The translations under genes and the position numbers were made by a program. The notes below the pieces were generated by a model. That model made no database searches. It was given only the letters and a program-made list of their open reading frames with translations, and was not told the DNA's origin. Shown one piece after another: positions 45,800-57,065 of a DNA stretch of 64,000 bases (positions within the stretch are counted from its first letter, which is position 1; each line of letters opens with the position of its first letter). This DNA comes from Siphonodentalium dalli (Eukaryota > Mollusca > Scaphopoda > Gadilida > Siphonodentaliidae), in contig CP136068.1 in NCBI GenBank assembly GCA_032622095.1, positions 125,493,989-125,557,988 of the forward strand, in the 5' to 3' direction.

Positions 45800-46986
45800 C
45801 CCTTTTTAAGATCGCTGTTTATATTGTTCATATCCATCAGTTCTGTTCATAAAGGGCAAGGTTACATATAATCCAGCCAATATAAAAGGTGAACGCACAT
45901 AGGTTGATTTTATGGCGTCAAATCGGACACGGAATCTTTAATAGAACTCAATGTCTGCGCAGTGAAAAAATGAAACCATCCTTATCAACAAGAACGTGAA
46001 AAAATAGATGTTCATTGTTACTAATTAATTAAAAACGAAAGTTAGCATATTGAAATCGTTATGTCAACATTACCTATTACACTGTTGTCAACAAAATTTA
46101 AAGTGATGCTAAACACTCCGGAGGGGTGATCAAATAGAGATGGAGAATAATCTTGGTCAATGTAGTTAATTTTAGAAATATTTATATCAAAATTGAAAAC
46201 ACTCGCCGTCATTTCTTATATATTAATTGAATGCCGTAACTCTCGATGGCGAAATCGCTTTCGTTAGTTTATCTCCGATAGTTAAGTCCCGAATCTAGAA
46301 GTAAATATTTACAAATTGAGTAGTTCGGATGATGTTTTCTATGTAATGGTACTATCGATTTGCTTCAGATTTCCGGCGATGTTAGTAGAATGCTACATTA
46401 CTCCAGTTGACATAGCATATAAATACTAAATGATCAGTTTATCGCAGCGAATAAGTCAATAATATGTCTTTAATATCACAAGTGACAGTTGGGATTCAAA
46501 ACATCAGTTGAAAATATATATTTTGCAGAATTGCTGAGACCTTTTCTAATGTTCATTTCATGATTTACTCCTCTTATTTGAAAAATAATGGTGCTCTTTT
46601 AATACAATAATTTACTATAAGTGTTGATGTTTACATAATGGTTTCAACACACGCCATCACGTTAACATATACTCGTGCAAATAGGTTCATATTGGACATA
46701 AATATTCACACACACATATATATCCCATTATTCCGTTAAATGCCGCGGGCCGAAGTGAAAACTAAAGGGCATGCATCGGGTAAGTCGTGTCGATGAATAA
46801 GGTAGAATAAGTATTGCCAATTTGAGCGTATTAATTTTGTTATGGCAAATGGTCCCATATTGGACTGTTTAAACAAAATGCGTTCCACGTCCAAAAACAG
46901 CGTATAAATAATGTCCGTTATGTGGTTGTTTTCAAGAGAACAGGCTATATAATGGAAATGATATTTGATTGCACATCATCAACTAC
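45800..46986. other. Noncoding, nothing recognised
   Basis: AT-rich and without notable frames. Confidence 0.35.
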
Positions 46987-47196
46987 AGTAATGCCCTAAT
47001 TAATCGACTCAATAACCACAGCAGAATTATGGGTAATTTTTCAAAATTTAGTTGAAAATATGGCTTGTTGCCATTCATCGGAAAGCTCTCCCCGAGAGCT
47101 TTCCAATGAATGCAATAAGCCATATTTCCGACTAAATCCTGAAAAATTACCCATGATTCTGCTGTGGTTACGGAGTCGATAAATTAGAGCATTACT
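46987..47196. mobile_element. 210-bp hairpin MITE
   Basis: The whole element is one palindrome with arms of about 104 bp. AGTAATGC, CGACTC, AACCACAGCAGAATTATGGG and ATGGCTTGTTGCCATTCAT pair with the inverse, and the centre is GAGAGCTTTCC/GGAAAGCTCTC. Half-copies occur at 55101-55177 and 57066-57152. Confidence 0.9.
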
Positions 47197-47280
47197 ATAC
47201 CATTATTTATAAACGCTTCTTCGAATATTTCCGTTATTTCGTCAAAAACACTTCTTCAAAACAATGCCACGAGAACACAA

Positions 47281-47600
47281 ATGACCGGTGGGTCGTCATC
47301 ACATGTGCCTGTCGCGGTAGTTGCAGGTTCGGAAACCCCGGTGGTGCCTACCCCATATATCGCTTCGGTGGTGGTATGCACAACTATGAAATGCGGTGTG
47401 TAACGCCACTGCCTGTCTCATCTTGTCACAGTGTACCGTGTGCGGGCGGCGCGTGTTCCATTGGGCCTATGCGTTATCATGTTGGTACTGTTACTGCACA
47501 GAGTGGATTAAGAACACTAAATGGTATACCATTAATGATAGAGGCATCTGCTTTTGTAGATGAAAATGTCGAACCAGTCAGTTCAGTATCCACCTGTTAG
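47281..47600 (+). other. GC-richer open frame, unknown
   Basis: The frame through 47376-47600 reads FGGGMHNYEMRCVTPLPVSS, then CHSVPCAGGACSIGPMRYHV, and stops with TAG. Upstream it stays open back to about 47315. It is cysteine-rich and richer in GC than its surroundings. I recognise no family. It lies just upstream of a LINE endonuclease relic and could be part of the same element. Confidence 0.25.
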
Positions 47601-47714
47601 GTATGTGGGAACGTGAGGCCTTCCTCATATATTAATTATTTTTCGCTAAATGTCGGTGGTAAGACACAATTGTTATCCCAGGTTTCAATGTCCTAATATT
47701 TCAAAACAGACAAA

Positions 47715-48005
47715 CTGTGTCAAGATATAGGCCTGTAGGTATATGTGTGCATGCTCGTGCTAGAAACCATGACAACTTTTGTTGAAGCATTAAAACTCCG
47801 AAAAGATATTATTATCTGGTTCAAAATTAAAACCCCATGTGGCCCAACCTTTGTCGGAAATATATATATACCACCCGATGTATCAAAATACGCGTCAAAA
47901 AACTTCTTCTATGAAATTATGGGTTCTCTCGCAATAAAGACGGGACATGGTGGCAGCATCTTACTTCTCGGGTTTTTCCCAAACCCGGATTTAAACTGGA
48001 ACTGA
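47715..48005 (+). pseudogene. LINE endonuclease (APE-type) relic
   Basis: The frame reads DIIIWFKIKTPCGPTFVGNI, YIPPDVSKYASKNFFYEI, then GHGGSILLLGFFPNPDLNWN. This corresponds to the middle of an APE-like endonuclease (WxKI...VYIPP..S.Y...F..L....G.ILLLGDFN). The catalytic GDFN is altered to GFFP, so it is dead. It is from a different LINE lineage than the copy at 50.7-54.4 kb. Confidence 0.6.
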
Positions 48006-48164
48006 GAAATTCAGCCAAGATATATTCATTATTATAATTCACAAGCTGCTAATATACCGTTTGAAACATCAAAGATTTTCGGAGGTTTCAGTTATTGATA
48101 AACTAGTCGCGTAGAGCAATCCAATCATTTCGCCAACGTTCGATATTCCTGCATATTATTTTTA

Positions 48165-48526
48165 CCCTGTGCCAATGCATTCTCTTATATATGCGAGTCG
48201 ACCATAGGTCGCCTCGCATATATAAGAGAATGCATTGGCCTAACAATTTTTTTCATTTTTTTTAAATAAATGTTTCTTCTTAGGACATAAAATAAAAAAA
48301 CATCCATTAATCTGCAGGGAGCCCCACACATATATAGAAGCATATAGAAGAGTGTCGTCTGCTCATGTTTGTCTGGGGCTCTGTATGGGTGAAATTATAA
48401 AATTGTTAAAGAATACAAGAAAAAAATATTAAAATTGTAAAAAATTGTTACGCCAATGCATTCTCTTAAATATGCGAGGCGACCTATGGTCGACTCGCAT
48501 ATATAAGAGAATGCATTGGCACAGGG
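48165..48526. mobile_element. Double-hairpin MITE, family 1, complete
   Basis: TA at 48163-48164 and 48527-48528. It begins CCCTGTGCCAATGC and ends GCATTGGCACAGGG. The left palindrome is 48171-48240 and the right about 48453-48520. The interior carries GCAGGGAGCCCCACACA and TTGTCTGGGGCTCTGTATGG, themselves partly complementary. 362 bp, no coding capacity. Confidence 0.9.
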
Positions 48527-49108
48527 TAAAAAAAATCCCGACTTACGACATTACGATATTACTTTGCAGGTGACTGAACAAAACAGCTTCGCTGTTGCCT
48601 TCGCATATTAACTGAATTTGACATTCGGTACATGTATATTCACCCTGTACCACACCGTTATCCCATCAATATCATTGTCTGGATAGCATGTGACAAGCTT
48701 TCATAAAATGAGACAGAGACGGCATGAAATTCATATTTCAATCACTGTTCAACGAGTAAACAATTTTCCATTTTGTTCAAGTTCGCCGTCAAATTAAAAC
48801 CGGCCGACCTGAGTAAGGTCGCAATCAGAATAAAATAATTGGTAACTTATAAACATCTGAAAAAGACATAATTTACATGCAGAAACTAATTGTTGTGTAT
48901 ATTTATTTCTATTGGAAATGGCATTTTTTATCTTTACCTGCATGCTTACCGATAAGAACGATGCTAATAATTGAGGGACTATATTTAATCCTGGCAATTA
49001 AAAGAAGTCGTGAACTGGCTGAGAGTTTTCTATGGCGGAACAATTCGTTGATAATTACAAGGCATGTGTGTTGAAATAACGTTTTAAGTTCGAATAAATT
49101 TAAAATAA

Positions 49109-49266
49109 GGATAACAATGTGGTGTTTCGTGATTTCGTAAAGGTACGTACATGGCGAATATGCTGTAACAAATACCCGTTAATCCGCCGTCGCCGATTAA
49201 CTATATTTGCAATAGTATATTCGCCCTGTACCTTTCCGAAATCACAAAACCCCCGCACCGTTATCC
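49109..49266. mobile_element. 158-bp hairpin MITE
   Basis: Ends are GGATAAC...GTTATCC. The arms pair through GTTTCGTGATTTCGTAAAGG / CCTTTCCGAAATCACAAAAC and GGCGAATAT / ATATTCGCC. The central loop is TAACAAATACCCGTTAATCC and neighbours. Confidence 0.8.
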
Positions 49267-49267
49267 C

Positions 49268-50414
49268 CTAAGCATAAAACGTGAGCCTTGTGCAGTACAT
49301 ACATGTATTAGTGTGAACATAACATATTTCAGGCAACAACCGTTGAAGACAATTAGTTTATGTAGAAAATGTGAGTTAATATATTCGTAAGTAGAAATAG
49401 ACATGTTATTATGATTAATATATATAAGACTTACCATATTGCACTGTTTACTTAGGTATTTTGACAGAATCAGAAATACCAACTGAAAAATCCATCGGCA
49501 CTATCAGGTTTATATACACAAAATGATGCAAATCTTAGACCAATCATATCATTCCATTATCCATGGATCAATTAAAAGAATCCAAGCCGGATGTTTACTT
49601 CCACCGCCGACCCAATCAGAAACGCGCATTCTGAAATTAGCAACCGTCTACCGGATTTCGAGACGGACGTTTATTTATCACAAAGCCTAAAATATCACGC
49701 CGAACAGTGAATTATTAATATTTGATTGTAGTTTCACGTCCTGTGCGCCAAATAAATTTCAATAGCCCACGGGTTTAAACATAGTTTTATATTCACGAGA
49801 GCCTGACTTGAACAAAGGGAAAATGGAATAATGGACAATTATGCAACGCTAACACTACTGATTTAATCTCCGCTAATAGGCAGGCCCATGGATAAAATAC
49901 CAACTATACTATACGAGAGACAGGGTTCACACAAGTACGACCTTGTCAAAAACACACCGTATGTCGTACTCTTCATAGATTTTCAACAATCGGTCACATC
50001 AGTCGATATATGTGCAATGCGTCTTATTGCCCGTTCTTTTGATTTGTTACTGGACAGAATCAAACGAAGGAAAGTCGAGTTATCGTATTAAAAACTTGCG
50101 AAATCTATAGTCATATAAAGGCGGTTGTAGGCAAGCCGGATGTCCAGTAAGTAGCCACACCAGACAACCCGCGCGTGTCTTAGCTACCAGACACCTTTCG
50201 CATATTCAACTAGACAACTGATAAGAATAGCAAATAGGGTACTACCTCACTAGAATATGTGGCATATTCTACCAGGTGTCGTTTTGCCATAGCCGTATTT
50301 ACTATTACGGTTTCGGGATTTCAACTAAACTAAGAAATACACCGTATAGTAATAAGTTAGGGATAGTTTATCTGGTGCTCAATGTGGGAGCAAGCATGAG
50401 TTTAGTGTGCCTGC
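49268..50414. other. Noncoding, nothing recognised
   Basis: The 67-codon frame at 49888-50091 has no family motif. Confidence 0.35.
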
Positions 50415-50505
50415 CAGAATGAGGTCCACATAGGGTTAATTTAGTGACGCTATCCCGCATAGGGGACTAGCATCACCAAATTCACTATTTGGGGACCTCA
50501 TTCTG
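50415..50505. repeat. Short inverted repeat, 91 bp
   Basis: CAGAATGAGGTCC pairs with GGACCTCATTCTG. The inner parts pair partly (ATTTAGTGACGCTA with TAGCATCACCAAAT). A related single arm, with words such as GAATTTAGTGAAGCTGG, occurs near 54947. Confidence 0.65.
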
Positions 50506-51256
50506 CGTGGCTTCATCTGCTATGGGAAACACATAGACTCAGATTGAAGATCCCAAATGAAGAATATTGTGATGTACACCCATTGGGGACTTCGATTATG
50601 CAATGTGGGGATATAGAGAAACTGAAATTGAAAAGAGATAGAATCTATGTGAAGAAGTTTCGATATAAATTTGATAGTAAAGAAACTTTCCAGAGATGTA
50701 GATGTAGATGTAGATGTTTATTTGTACAATAGATAAGAATAGATAACAAAGCATTGATATATGAATTAATCGTATTGTACAGGAGCAGCATGACCTACTG
50801 GCCGTCTTCCTGCTGCCCCTCAATCAATAATACAATAAGAAAATATGATGGCATATGTAGTTTCAGGTTTGCTGGTTGGTGTTAAATGTTAAATAATTTA
50901 ACTATATTGATAATTTTAATTGAAAATGGTATAAATTGTGAACTTAAGAGTATATATCTTATATACTATTGCGTTTGATGGACAAGTTAGAAAAGCTAAA
51001 TCGGAATAACATTGTGAGGTCGCGACGGCCCTATATAATGTAGTTTTTGAAATAATCAGAGTGGACGGCGGATACCAGGTAATATGTTAGATTTTTTATG
51101 ACAGCATAATGCCGTACATAATTTGCCTTATCATATATAACATTTCAATTTAAAAATTCACGGACGCCGCCGTGTATGTCACAGGGCTGTCTGGAAGGGC
51201 GGATGTTCAGGTTATAACTCTAAGTTGTAAGTTGCTTGAGGCAAGTGATATGATGA

Positions 51257-52132
51257 TTATCTATCGCAAATGTAGCATGATTTGATGTTACATGTAGCCG
51301 AATATTTACCTATTAGTTCAGTAGATAATAATTTTTTGAATACATAATTAAACTTACAAATTTTTATTTTGGAGTTAATCGAATTCCACACATTGGGAAA
51401 AGTATGTGTTGGTAGATTTTCTGAAAAACATGTTCTCGGTGTTTTGCTTCTTAGTTTATTCGCCTGTCTTGTATTTACACCGAGGGAGAAAGTGAACATT
51501 TTTTCAAATGATTTTGGGAGATTTCTTTTAGACCAGTTGTACATAAAGAGCGCCGCGTGCATGGTGTAGAGATCTTTGAACATTAGAATATTCTCTTGTT
51601 TGAAAAGGGGTTCTGTGTGGCTATTATATTTAGATTTGCATAGAATACGAATTGCTCTTTTTTGTAAGGTTGATAACAAATTAGCATGACATGAATGTCC
51701 CCATACTGGGAGACAGTAAAGAAGATGGCTATGGACTAAAGAGTGGTATAGAATTTTTCGTGATTCTTTTGGTAAAATGTTTTTAACTTTGTTCAAGCAG
51801 TAGAGGGTGTGGTTCAGCTTCCTTTGTATCATTGATATGTGGGTTTTAAACGTTAAGTTTTCATCCATGATAATACCTAGGAATTTGATGGACTGTACTT
51901 GCATTTGATTCCCTACCCTAACTAATTATGTGCCATTCATTTTAAGTGTAAAGTTTCTCCACTTTTCTTCATTGCCTTTAGGGTGGATTAACATGAATTT
52001 ACTTTTAGCTGTATTGATTGACAGTTTGTTACAACAACACCATTCAAATATGTGTTTTAATTCGGTAATCGATGTTTTTTTTAATTTTTTTTTTATCGTA
52101 GCCAGATGAATATAGGGTGGTATCATCAGCAA
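51257..52132 (-). CDS. LINE ORF2 C-terminal part, after a frameshift
   Basis: The continuation reads ATIKKKLKKTSITELKHIFE, then WCCCNKLSINTAKSKFMLIH, the thumb-adjacent motif of these reverse transcriptases. A TAA at 51926-51928 interrupts the frame, which then resumes LVRVGNQMQVQSIKFLGIIM and continues to HSHLLYCLPVWG and TLQKRAIRILC, motifs typical of the C-terminal domain. It ends NIKSCYICDR and a stop at 51257. The stop and the upstream slip in the A-run are the only disruptions seen. Confidence 0.8.
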
Positions 52133-54365
52133 ATGACAGCATATTCATTTTTGTACATTGGGGCATATCGTTTACATAGAGGAGAAAAATTGTCGGACCG
52201 AGAACTGACCCCTGGGGCACGCCACACGTTATCCTTTTTAATGCGGAAGTATGTCCTTGACAGTCAACATATTGTTTTCTACCCGTTAGATAACTTCTAA
52301 ACCAGTCTTTAGTAACTCCTCGAATTCCGTAATGTTCTAGCTTTCCCAATAAAATTTCATGACTGATTGTATCAAACGCTTTCGACAAGTCTATGAAAAT
52401 AGCTAATGTAGAGTCCTTAGTTGGTTTATCGTTGTTTTCTGCTACATGATCTAGAAGATGCATTAAGGGGTGTATCGTAGAGTGGTTCTTGCGGAATCCA
52501 TATTGGTGTTTATGTAGAATATTGTGTTTTTGAAGGAATGAAAATAGCCTACTCTGCATAATTTTCTCTAATAATTTCGAAAAGACGGGTAAAATGCTAA
52601 TGGGCCTATAATTTGTTATTTTACTAGGAGACTCGTTTTTATGGAGTGGAATTACTTTGGATATTTTCAGCCTATCGGGGAAGATTCCTAATTTGAATGA
52701 TAGGTTGAATATGTGCGACAGTGCTCTAGAAGTTTCGGGGATGGTCTGTTTCATTAGTTTCGATGTGAGATGATCGATGTCAGCGGTTCCCTTCCCGATG
52801 ACTTTATCAGAGATTTTCAGGATTTCGTTGGCGTCAGTGGGAAACAAGAAGAAATTACCAGTATTGGAATGTGTTAAGTAGTCTGCAAAATATTTATCTG
52901 GGTTACAGGGGACGTCGTCACTAGTCTTCTGACCAATTTTCGCGAAATATTCATTAAACGCCTGTGCTATTTTACCTGGTTCCGAAATTAAAGTGTTTTC
53001 ATGTGACATATTAGATGGCATTTTAGGAGTGTTATTTGACAGTTTTAGAGCGTTTTTCAAGATGACCCATGTACGTCGCATGTCAAATTTATTTTCCTGT
53101 AGAACATTGTTGTAATATAGTTGTTTACTCTTTCTGATTAATTGCTTGTATATTCGACAATATGTTTTGTACTTATCAACGTTGAGAATAGACGAATTTT
53201 TTAATTTTTTTATGTATAATTTGTTCTTAACTAAAGAAGAGTTAATGAGACCTTTTGTCATCCATGGTTCTTTTTTTATATATTTTTTCGGCGGATTAGA
53301 TTGAACCAATGGAAATGCTTCATTAAACGCCCATAGATAAATAGATAAAAAGTTATCGTATGCTTGGTTCGGCGATGTGCTGTCGAAGACACATTTGAAA
53401 TCTTGTTGTTTAAGTATATTTTTAAGTTTATCTGTATTATTTTGACTCATTATTCTTTTTTCTGTCGAAAGATCTACTTTTGTGTATTTATTGTCTCGAT
53501 ATTCGGCATAAAATGTAGCGAAATGGTCCGACACATCGGAAAGAATGATGCCAGTGTCGACACGGGAAACGATGTTGTTGCTAAAAATATGATCAATTAA
53601 TGTCGCCGAGTGGTCAGTTATTCGCGTAGGACGTGTAATTACAGGTAAGAAGCCATTTCCAAACATCATTTCGACGAAGTTATTTGTTTTTGTATGTGAA
53701 TGGAAGTTAAGCAAGTCAATATTGAAATCCCCTATGAGATATGCTTTCGTCACTGCGTCGTTTAAATGTTGTACGACGTTTGTTATTTTAGTTATAAAAG
53801 TATCTAGATCTGACAAGGGGGCTGTATTTGGTCTATATATAGACCCTACTACATATGAGGAGTGTCCAGAGTCTATTTCGATGAATAGCGTTTCAATGAC
53901 ATGAGGAATAAATATGGTCAGATCCTCACGAATTTTAAAAGATAGAGTTTCTTTTATGAACATCCCAACACCACCATGTCCGTCGTCGCCATCGGGTCGG
54001 GACTTAAATTGAAATTGATGATAACCAGGGAGATAATACTCTTCTCGAATCTTGAATATTTCTGACAAAGCCAGAATATCAATAGAGTGGTTAGAGTTTG
54101 TAATATCTGATAACATATTTTTAAATGAATCCCAGTTAGCGTTCAGGCTTCTGCAATTTAGACCGAGAATTGAAAATTCGGATTTGGAAATATTTATATT
54201 TTCGTTCAGCTGCGAAGGTGACAAATAGTTACATGAGTGATTTGAGAAATTATATGGCGAGTATGTGTTCCCATCATCATCGTCAGGAGGACCATTTAAC
54301 AAAGTTTTAAGATTTAAGGAGTTACTTCCCTGAACATCGCCCAATGCAAAATTATCCGTTGTCAT
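52044..54365 (-). CDS. LINE ORF2: APE endonuclease and reverse transcriptase
   Basis: 773 codons. Residues 65-285 form the endonuclease that nicks target DNA. Its key residues are N70 (GLNCRS), E102 (LSEIF), D213/N215 (GDFNID) and D280-H281 (SDH), all present. Residues about 560-760 form the reverse transcriptase: ITNYRPISILPVFSKLLEKI, QYGFRKNHST, FIDLSKAFDT (D659), GVPQGSVLGP and FADD (D747, D748). All catalytic aspartates are intact. The methionine at 54365 is the first in a frame that clearly includes an N-terminal extension (residues 1-60, Asp/Asn-rich). The frame is lost after YDKKK at an A-run near 52076-52094, and the rest continues in the next frame. The lineage within the CR1/L2/Jockey group is uncertain. 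Confidence 0.85.
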   Translation of the reverse strand: MTTDNFALGDVQGSNSLNLKTLLNGPPDDDDGNTYSPYNFSNHSCNYLSPSQLNENINISKSEFSILGLNCRSLNANWDSFKNMLSDITNSNHSIDILALSEIFKIREEYYLPGYHQFQFKSRPDGDDGHGGVGMFIKETLSFKIREDLTIFIPHVIETLFIEIDSGHSSYVVGSIYRPNTAPLSDLDTFITKITNVVQHLNDAVTKAYLIGDFNIDLLNFHSHTKTNNFVEMMFGNGFLPVITRPTRITDHSATLIDHIFSNNIVSRVDTGIILSDVSDHFATFYAEYRDNKYTKVDLSTEKRIMSQNNTDKLKNILKQQDFKCVFDSTSPNQAYDNFLSIYLWAFNEAFPLVQSNPPKKYIKKEPWMTKGLINSSLVKNKLYIKKLKNSSILNVDKYKTYCRIYKQLIRKSKQLYYNNVLQENKFDMRRTWVILKNALKLSNNTPKMPSNMSHENTLISEPGKIAQAFNEYFAKIGQKTSDDVPCNPDKYFADYLTHSNTGNFFLFPTDANEILKISDKVIGKGTADIDHLTSKLMKQTIPETSRALSHIFNLSFKLGIFPDRLKISKVIPLHKNESPSKITNYRPISILPVFSKLLEKIMQSRLFSFLQKHNILHKHQYGFRKNHSTIHPLMHLLDHVAENNDKPTKDSTLAIFIDLSKAFDTISHEILLGKLEHYGIRGVTKDWFRSYLTGRKQYVDCQGHTSALKRITCGVPQGSVLGPTIFLLYVNDMPQCTKMNMLSFADDTTLYSSGYDKKKIKKNIDYRIKTHI

Positions 54366-55100
54366 GGTTAGTTCTGATGATAGAGTTACCTTTCTTGCCC
54401 TTCGATAATATTACAATAAATTGATGTTGATATACTTTCAATATAGCCAACCAGCTAAACCTGCATGCTATGACAATATATAATAATACATTCATATCAA
54501 AATACAATCAAATAATATATATTATTATAATTATGAGGTACAATTTCAACAAGGTGGGAATTTTAATAGAGAATATACACAACAGATGCATGGTATGTGC
54601 ATGGAGACAGCATTTAGGTCGTTCTGTGATGAGGTTTGAATGTATCTTCTACTTGCACATATGACAGGGGCATGCATTAAATACAAGTAATGGTTAGGAA
54701 GCAGCCTTCGCATCTAAACTAGGTGCATGTAAAACGACCTGATCGTGATGGGCACTACCATGCAGGACCATCAAGATAGTGCATGCAGGGAAGTACCCAC
54801 CATGCAAGAGGTCACCGTCGTATCGATGTATTTATTTACAAAAGCTGTATAGTATAAGAATAATACAAGGTTCATAATAGGGGTTTAATCGTGTTAAACT
54901 GTTCACAGAGAAGATGAGGCCTAAGTAGAATTAGGTTCCCAGAGGGTGAATTTAGTGAAGCTGGCCCGCTAGCTCGCTAGGATTGTGTGGGAGTTGACCC
55001 TGATATTGTATCCGTAAATTGTAATCGTCAAGTGGCGCCTAATTTGTATCTCTCAGTGGCAATCAAATCATTCGTCGCTGTGAAACCAGATTGACCTCTT
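54366..55100. other. Noncoding, nothing recognised
   Basis: This may include the LINE's 5' untranslated region, but no marker shows where it stops. Confidence 0.35.
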
Positions 55101-55177
55101 AACCACAGCAGAATTATGGGTATCTTTTCAGGATTTAGTCGGAAATATGGCTTGTTGCCATTCATCGGAAAGCTCTC
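55101..55177 (+). mobile_element. Half of the 210-bp hairpin MITE
   Basis: AACCACAGCAGAATTATGGG, ATGGCTTGTTGCCATTCAT and CGGAAAGCTCTC match one arm of 46987-47196. The second arm is absent. Confidence 0.85.
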
Positions 55178-55658
55178 GGCGTGAAACACGAGAATATTGC
55201 AGAACACAAAGCGGTAGCGCGACAAGCCTACCAATGACTGGACATATTGGTAATAAATAACATACATGTAATTAACTCTAAAATAATCACAGCAAGCAGA
55301 ACCATCTAACTTTACTGCGAGTGGCAAGAACTTTGAAGTCCACGATTTTCTCACAAACAGACTTAAAGTCGTCATTCTGTGAAAACGATTTGAACGTCCT
55401 AAAACGTTAAAACTACTAGCTATTACATTTGGCTATTCATAATTGTTACCACTAGTAGTTCATTATTCTAAAGGCGTCTGATACTCAGATATCAATCCAC
55501 ATATTACGATCGCGAATGGCGAGCTTGAATATTTCTGGTACGTTATGTCGACTTCGCTTATATTGATTCCGTCAAGTTATTTATCAAACGAAATTAATTT
55601 GTATGCCGATAATATACTATGGGGATATTCTGGCTGATTTGACACATTTTATAATTAA

Positions 55659-55835
55659 CCTTTTCATGGTGGGAGCTGCGTTGGTGCAGCATTAAAGAAC
55701 CCGTGCCATTGAATTGTCTTATATATGCGAGTATAACATATATAGGAGCCTCTCATATATCAGATAATTCAGGGCTTACAAGGTCAAGGTAAATAGTGTT
55801 AGGCCAATGTATTCTCTTATATATGCGCGCATGTG
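55659..55835. mobile_element. TTAA-side MITE, family 2, right end lost
   Basis: After TTAA at 55655-55658 the sequence CCTTTTCATGGTGGGAGCT and GCGTTGGTGCAGCATTAAAG matches the left part of family 2. It holds two CTCTTATATATGCG-type half-palindromes and stops near 55835. Confidence 0.75.
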
Positions 55836-57065
55836 GCATTAATTCATGATTAATTCAATGAATAATTATTTTATAACTGATAGGAAATTCTGTTAGTATA
55901 AAGGGGGAATATTTCTCAGTCGGAAAATGTATTGTGTACACTCAACTTCAAAACCGAAATGTGGGTGCAATTTGATCTGATAACACTTTAATGACAAAGC
56001 TCTAAAATAATTTTCTTGATATATTATATAATTTTGTTAATTCATGTTCGTGATTTAGAGAAATAAACATGTTTACACCAATCACAGAGCTGATCAAATC
56101 TCGTGCATGTAAGCGGGACAATGACAATGAAACTACAGAAAGTCGGCGAGAGTGCATGTGTGTCTCATCTAAAAATACGACAACGAACAGGATGTTGATC
56201 ACGATTTTGGCCAAATATAATATAATTTCTTATCGCGTTTACGCTCTACAACTCAAGCGATTTAGTATCCCTAACAAACAACTGAACTCTTTGTATGGAG
56301 GAACTTGGCGATGAATACCACCTTGTAATGAAATAACAGAAAGATCATAATAAATCTATCAATATATCTAAAAAAAAGGCCCAAACACTAATGATCCACT
56401 CCTGAGGCTCAATGAAAAATCCCCACATCATACAACATATGAACAGGGAATCGCCCCACATACATCATATATCCCATTAATCATAAGATAGCATTATAAA
56501 ACAGACATATTTATATGAAAGCCCTCATACACATGTACGGGTACACCCCCTGGATGATATCCATATTTTTTATTGGTAAATACTCTCTTCTGTGTATTCC
56601 CCATATTTGATATGTATTTGATATGTATGTATTTATGTTATTTTGTAATTGCAAATGAACACTCATAAATGTCACATTAGACGATGAGTTTACAACAATA
56701 AATTGAAATTGAAATTGACCAAAAGACATGCCGATATAATGGTTATTGACACGCCATAAATTATCGCGAACGCGTGCACGATCATTGGATTTCTTCATTG
56801 ATAAACAAGTATCGCTCATGGACCATTAATCCTGTCTCATTCAGGGTTTAAATCAAGCTGACAAAGGGGCATGTCTCTCAACACGAGTTTCACGCGCTGT
56901 TCATCGCTTTGTTTGTGATAAAATTTCTGCAAGATGATTTACCCGCAAAGACAAAATGTGGTGTATTTACATGTATATCTTCGTAATAACTGAGCATTCA
57001 AAAGGCTGACTATCATGATAGTATATAACACCTTTCATATAGATGTACAGTAATGTTCTAAGTAA
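55836..57065. other. Noncoding, nothing recognised
   Basis: Open frames at 56002-56214, 56069-56314 and 56511-56819 show no motif. Confidence 0.35.

Larger units (their letters stand above)
50695..54365 (-). mobile_element. Nearly full-length LINE (CR1/L2-Jockey type)
   Basis: Minus strand. The main frame encodes endonuclease and reverse transcriptase, a 3' untranslated part runs from about 51256 to 50717, and a (CATCTA)n tail occupies 50695-50716. TTGTACAAATAAA precedes the tail. Only one frameshift and one in-frame stop were seen, so it is young. I could not define a 5' untranslated region, a separate ORF1 or a target duplication; the true 5' end may lie beyond 54365. The protein at 53-54 kb is spread over 3.1 kb with no introns. 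Confidence 0.85.
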
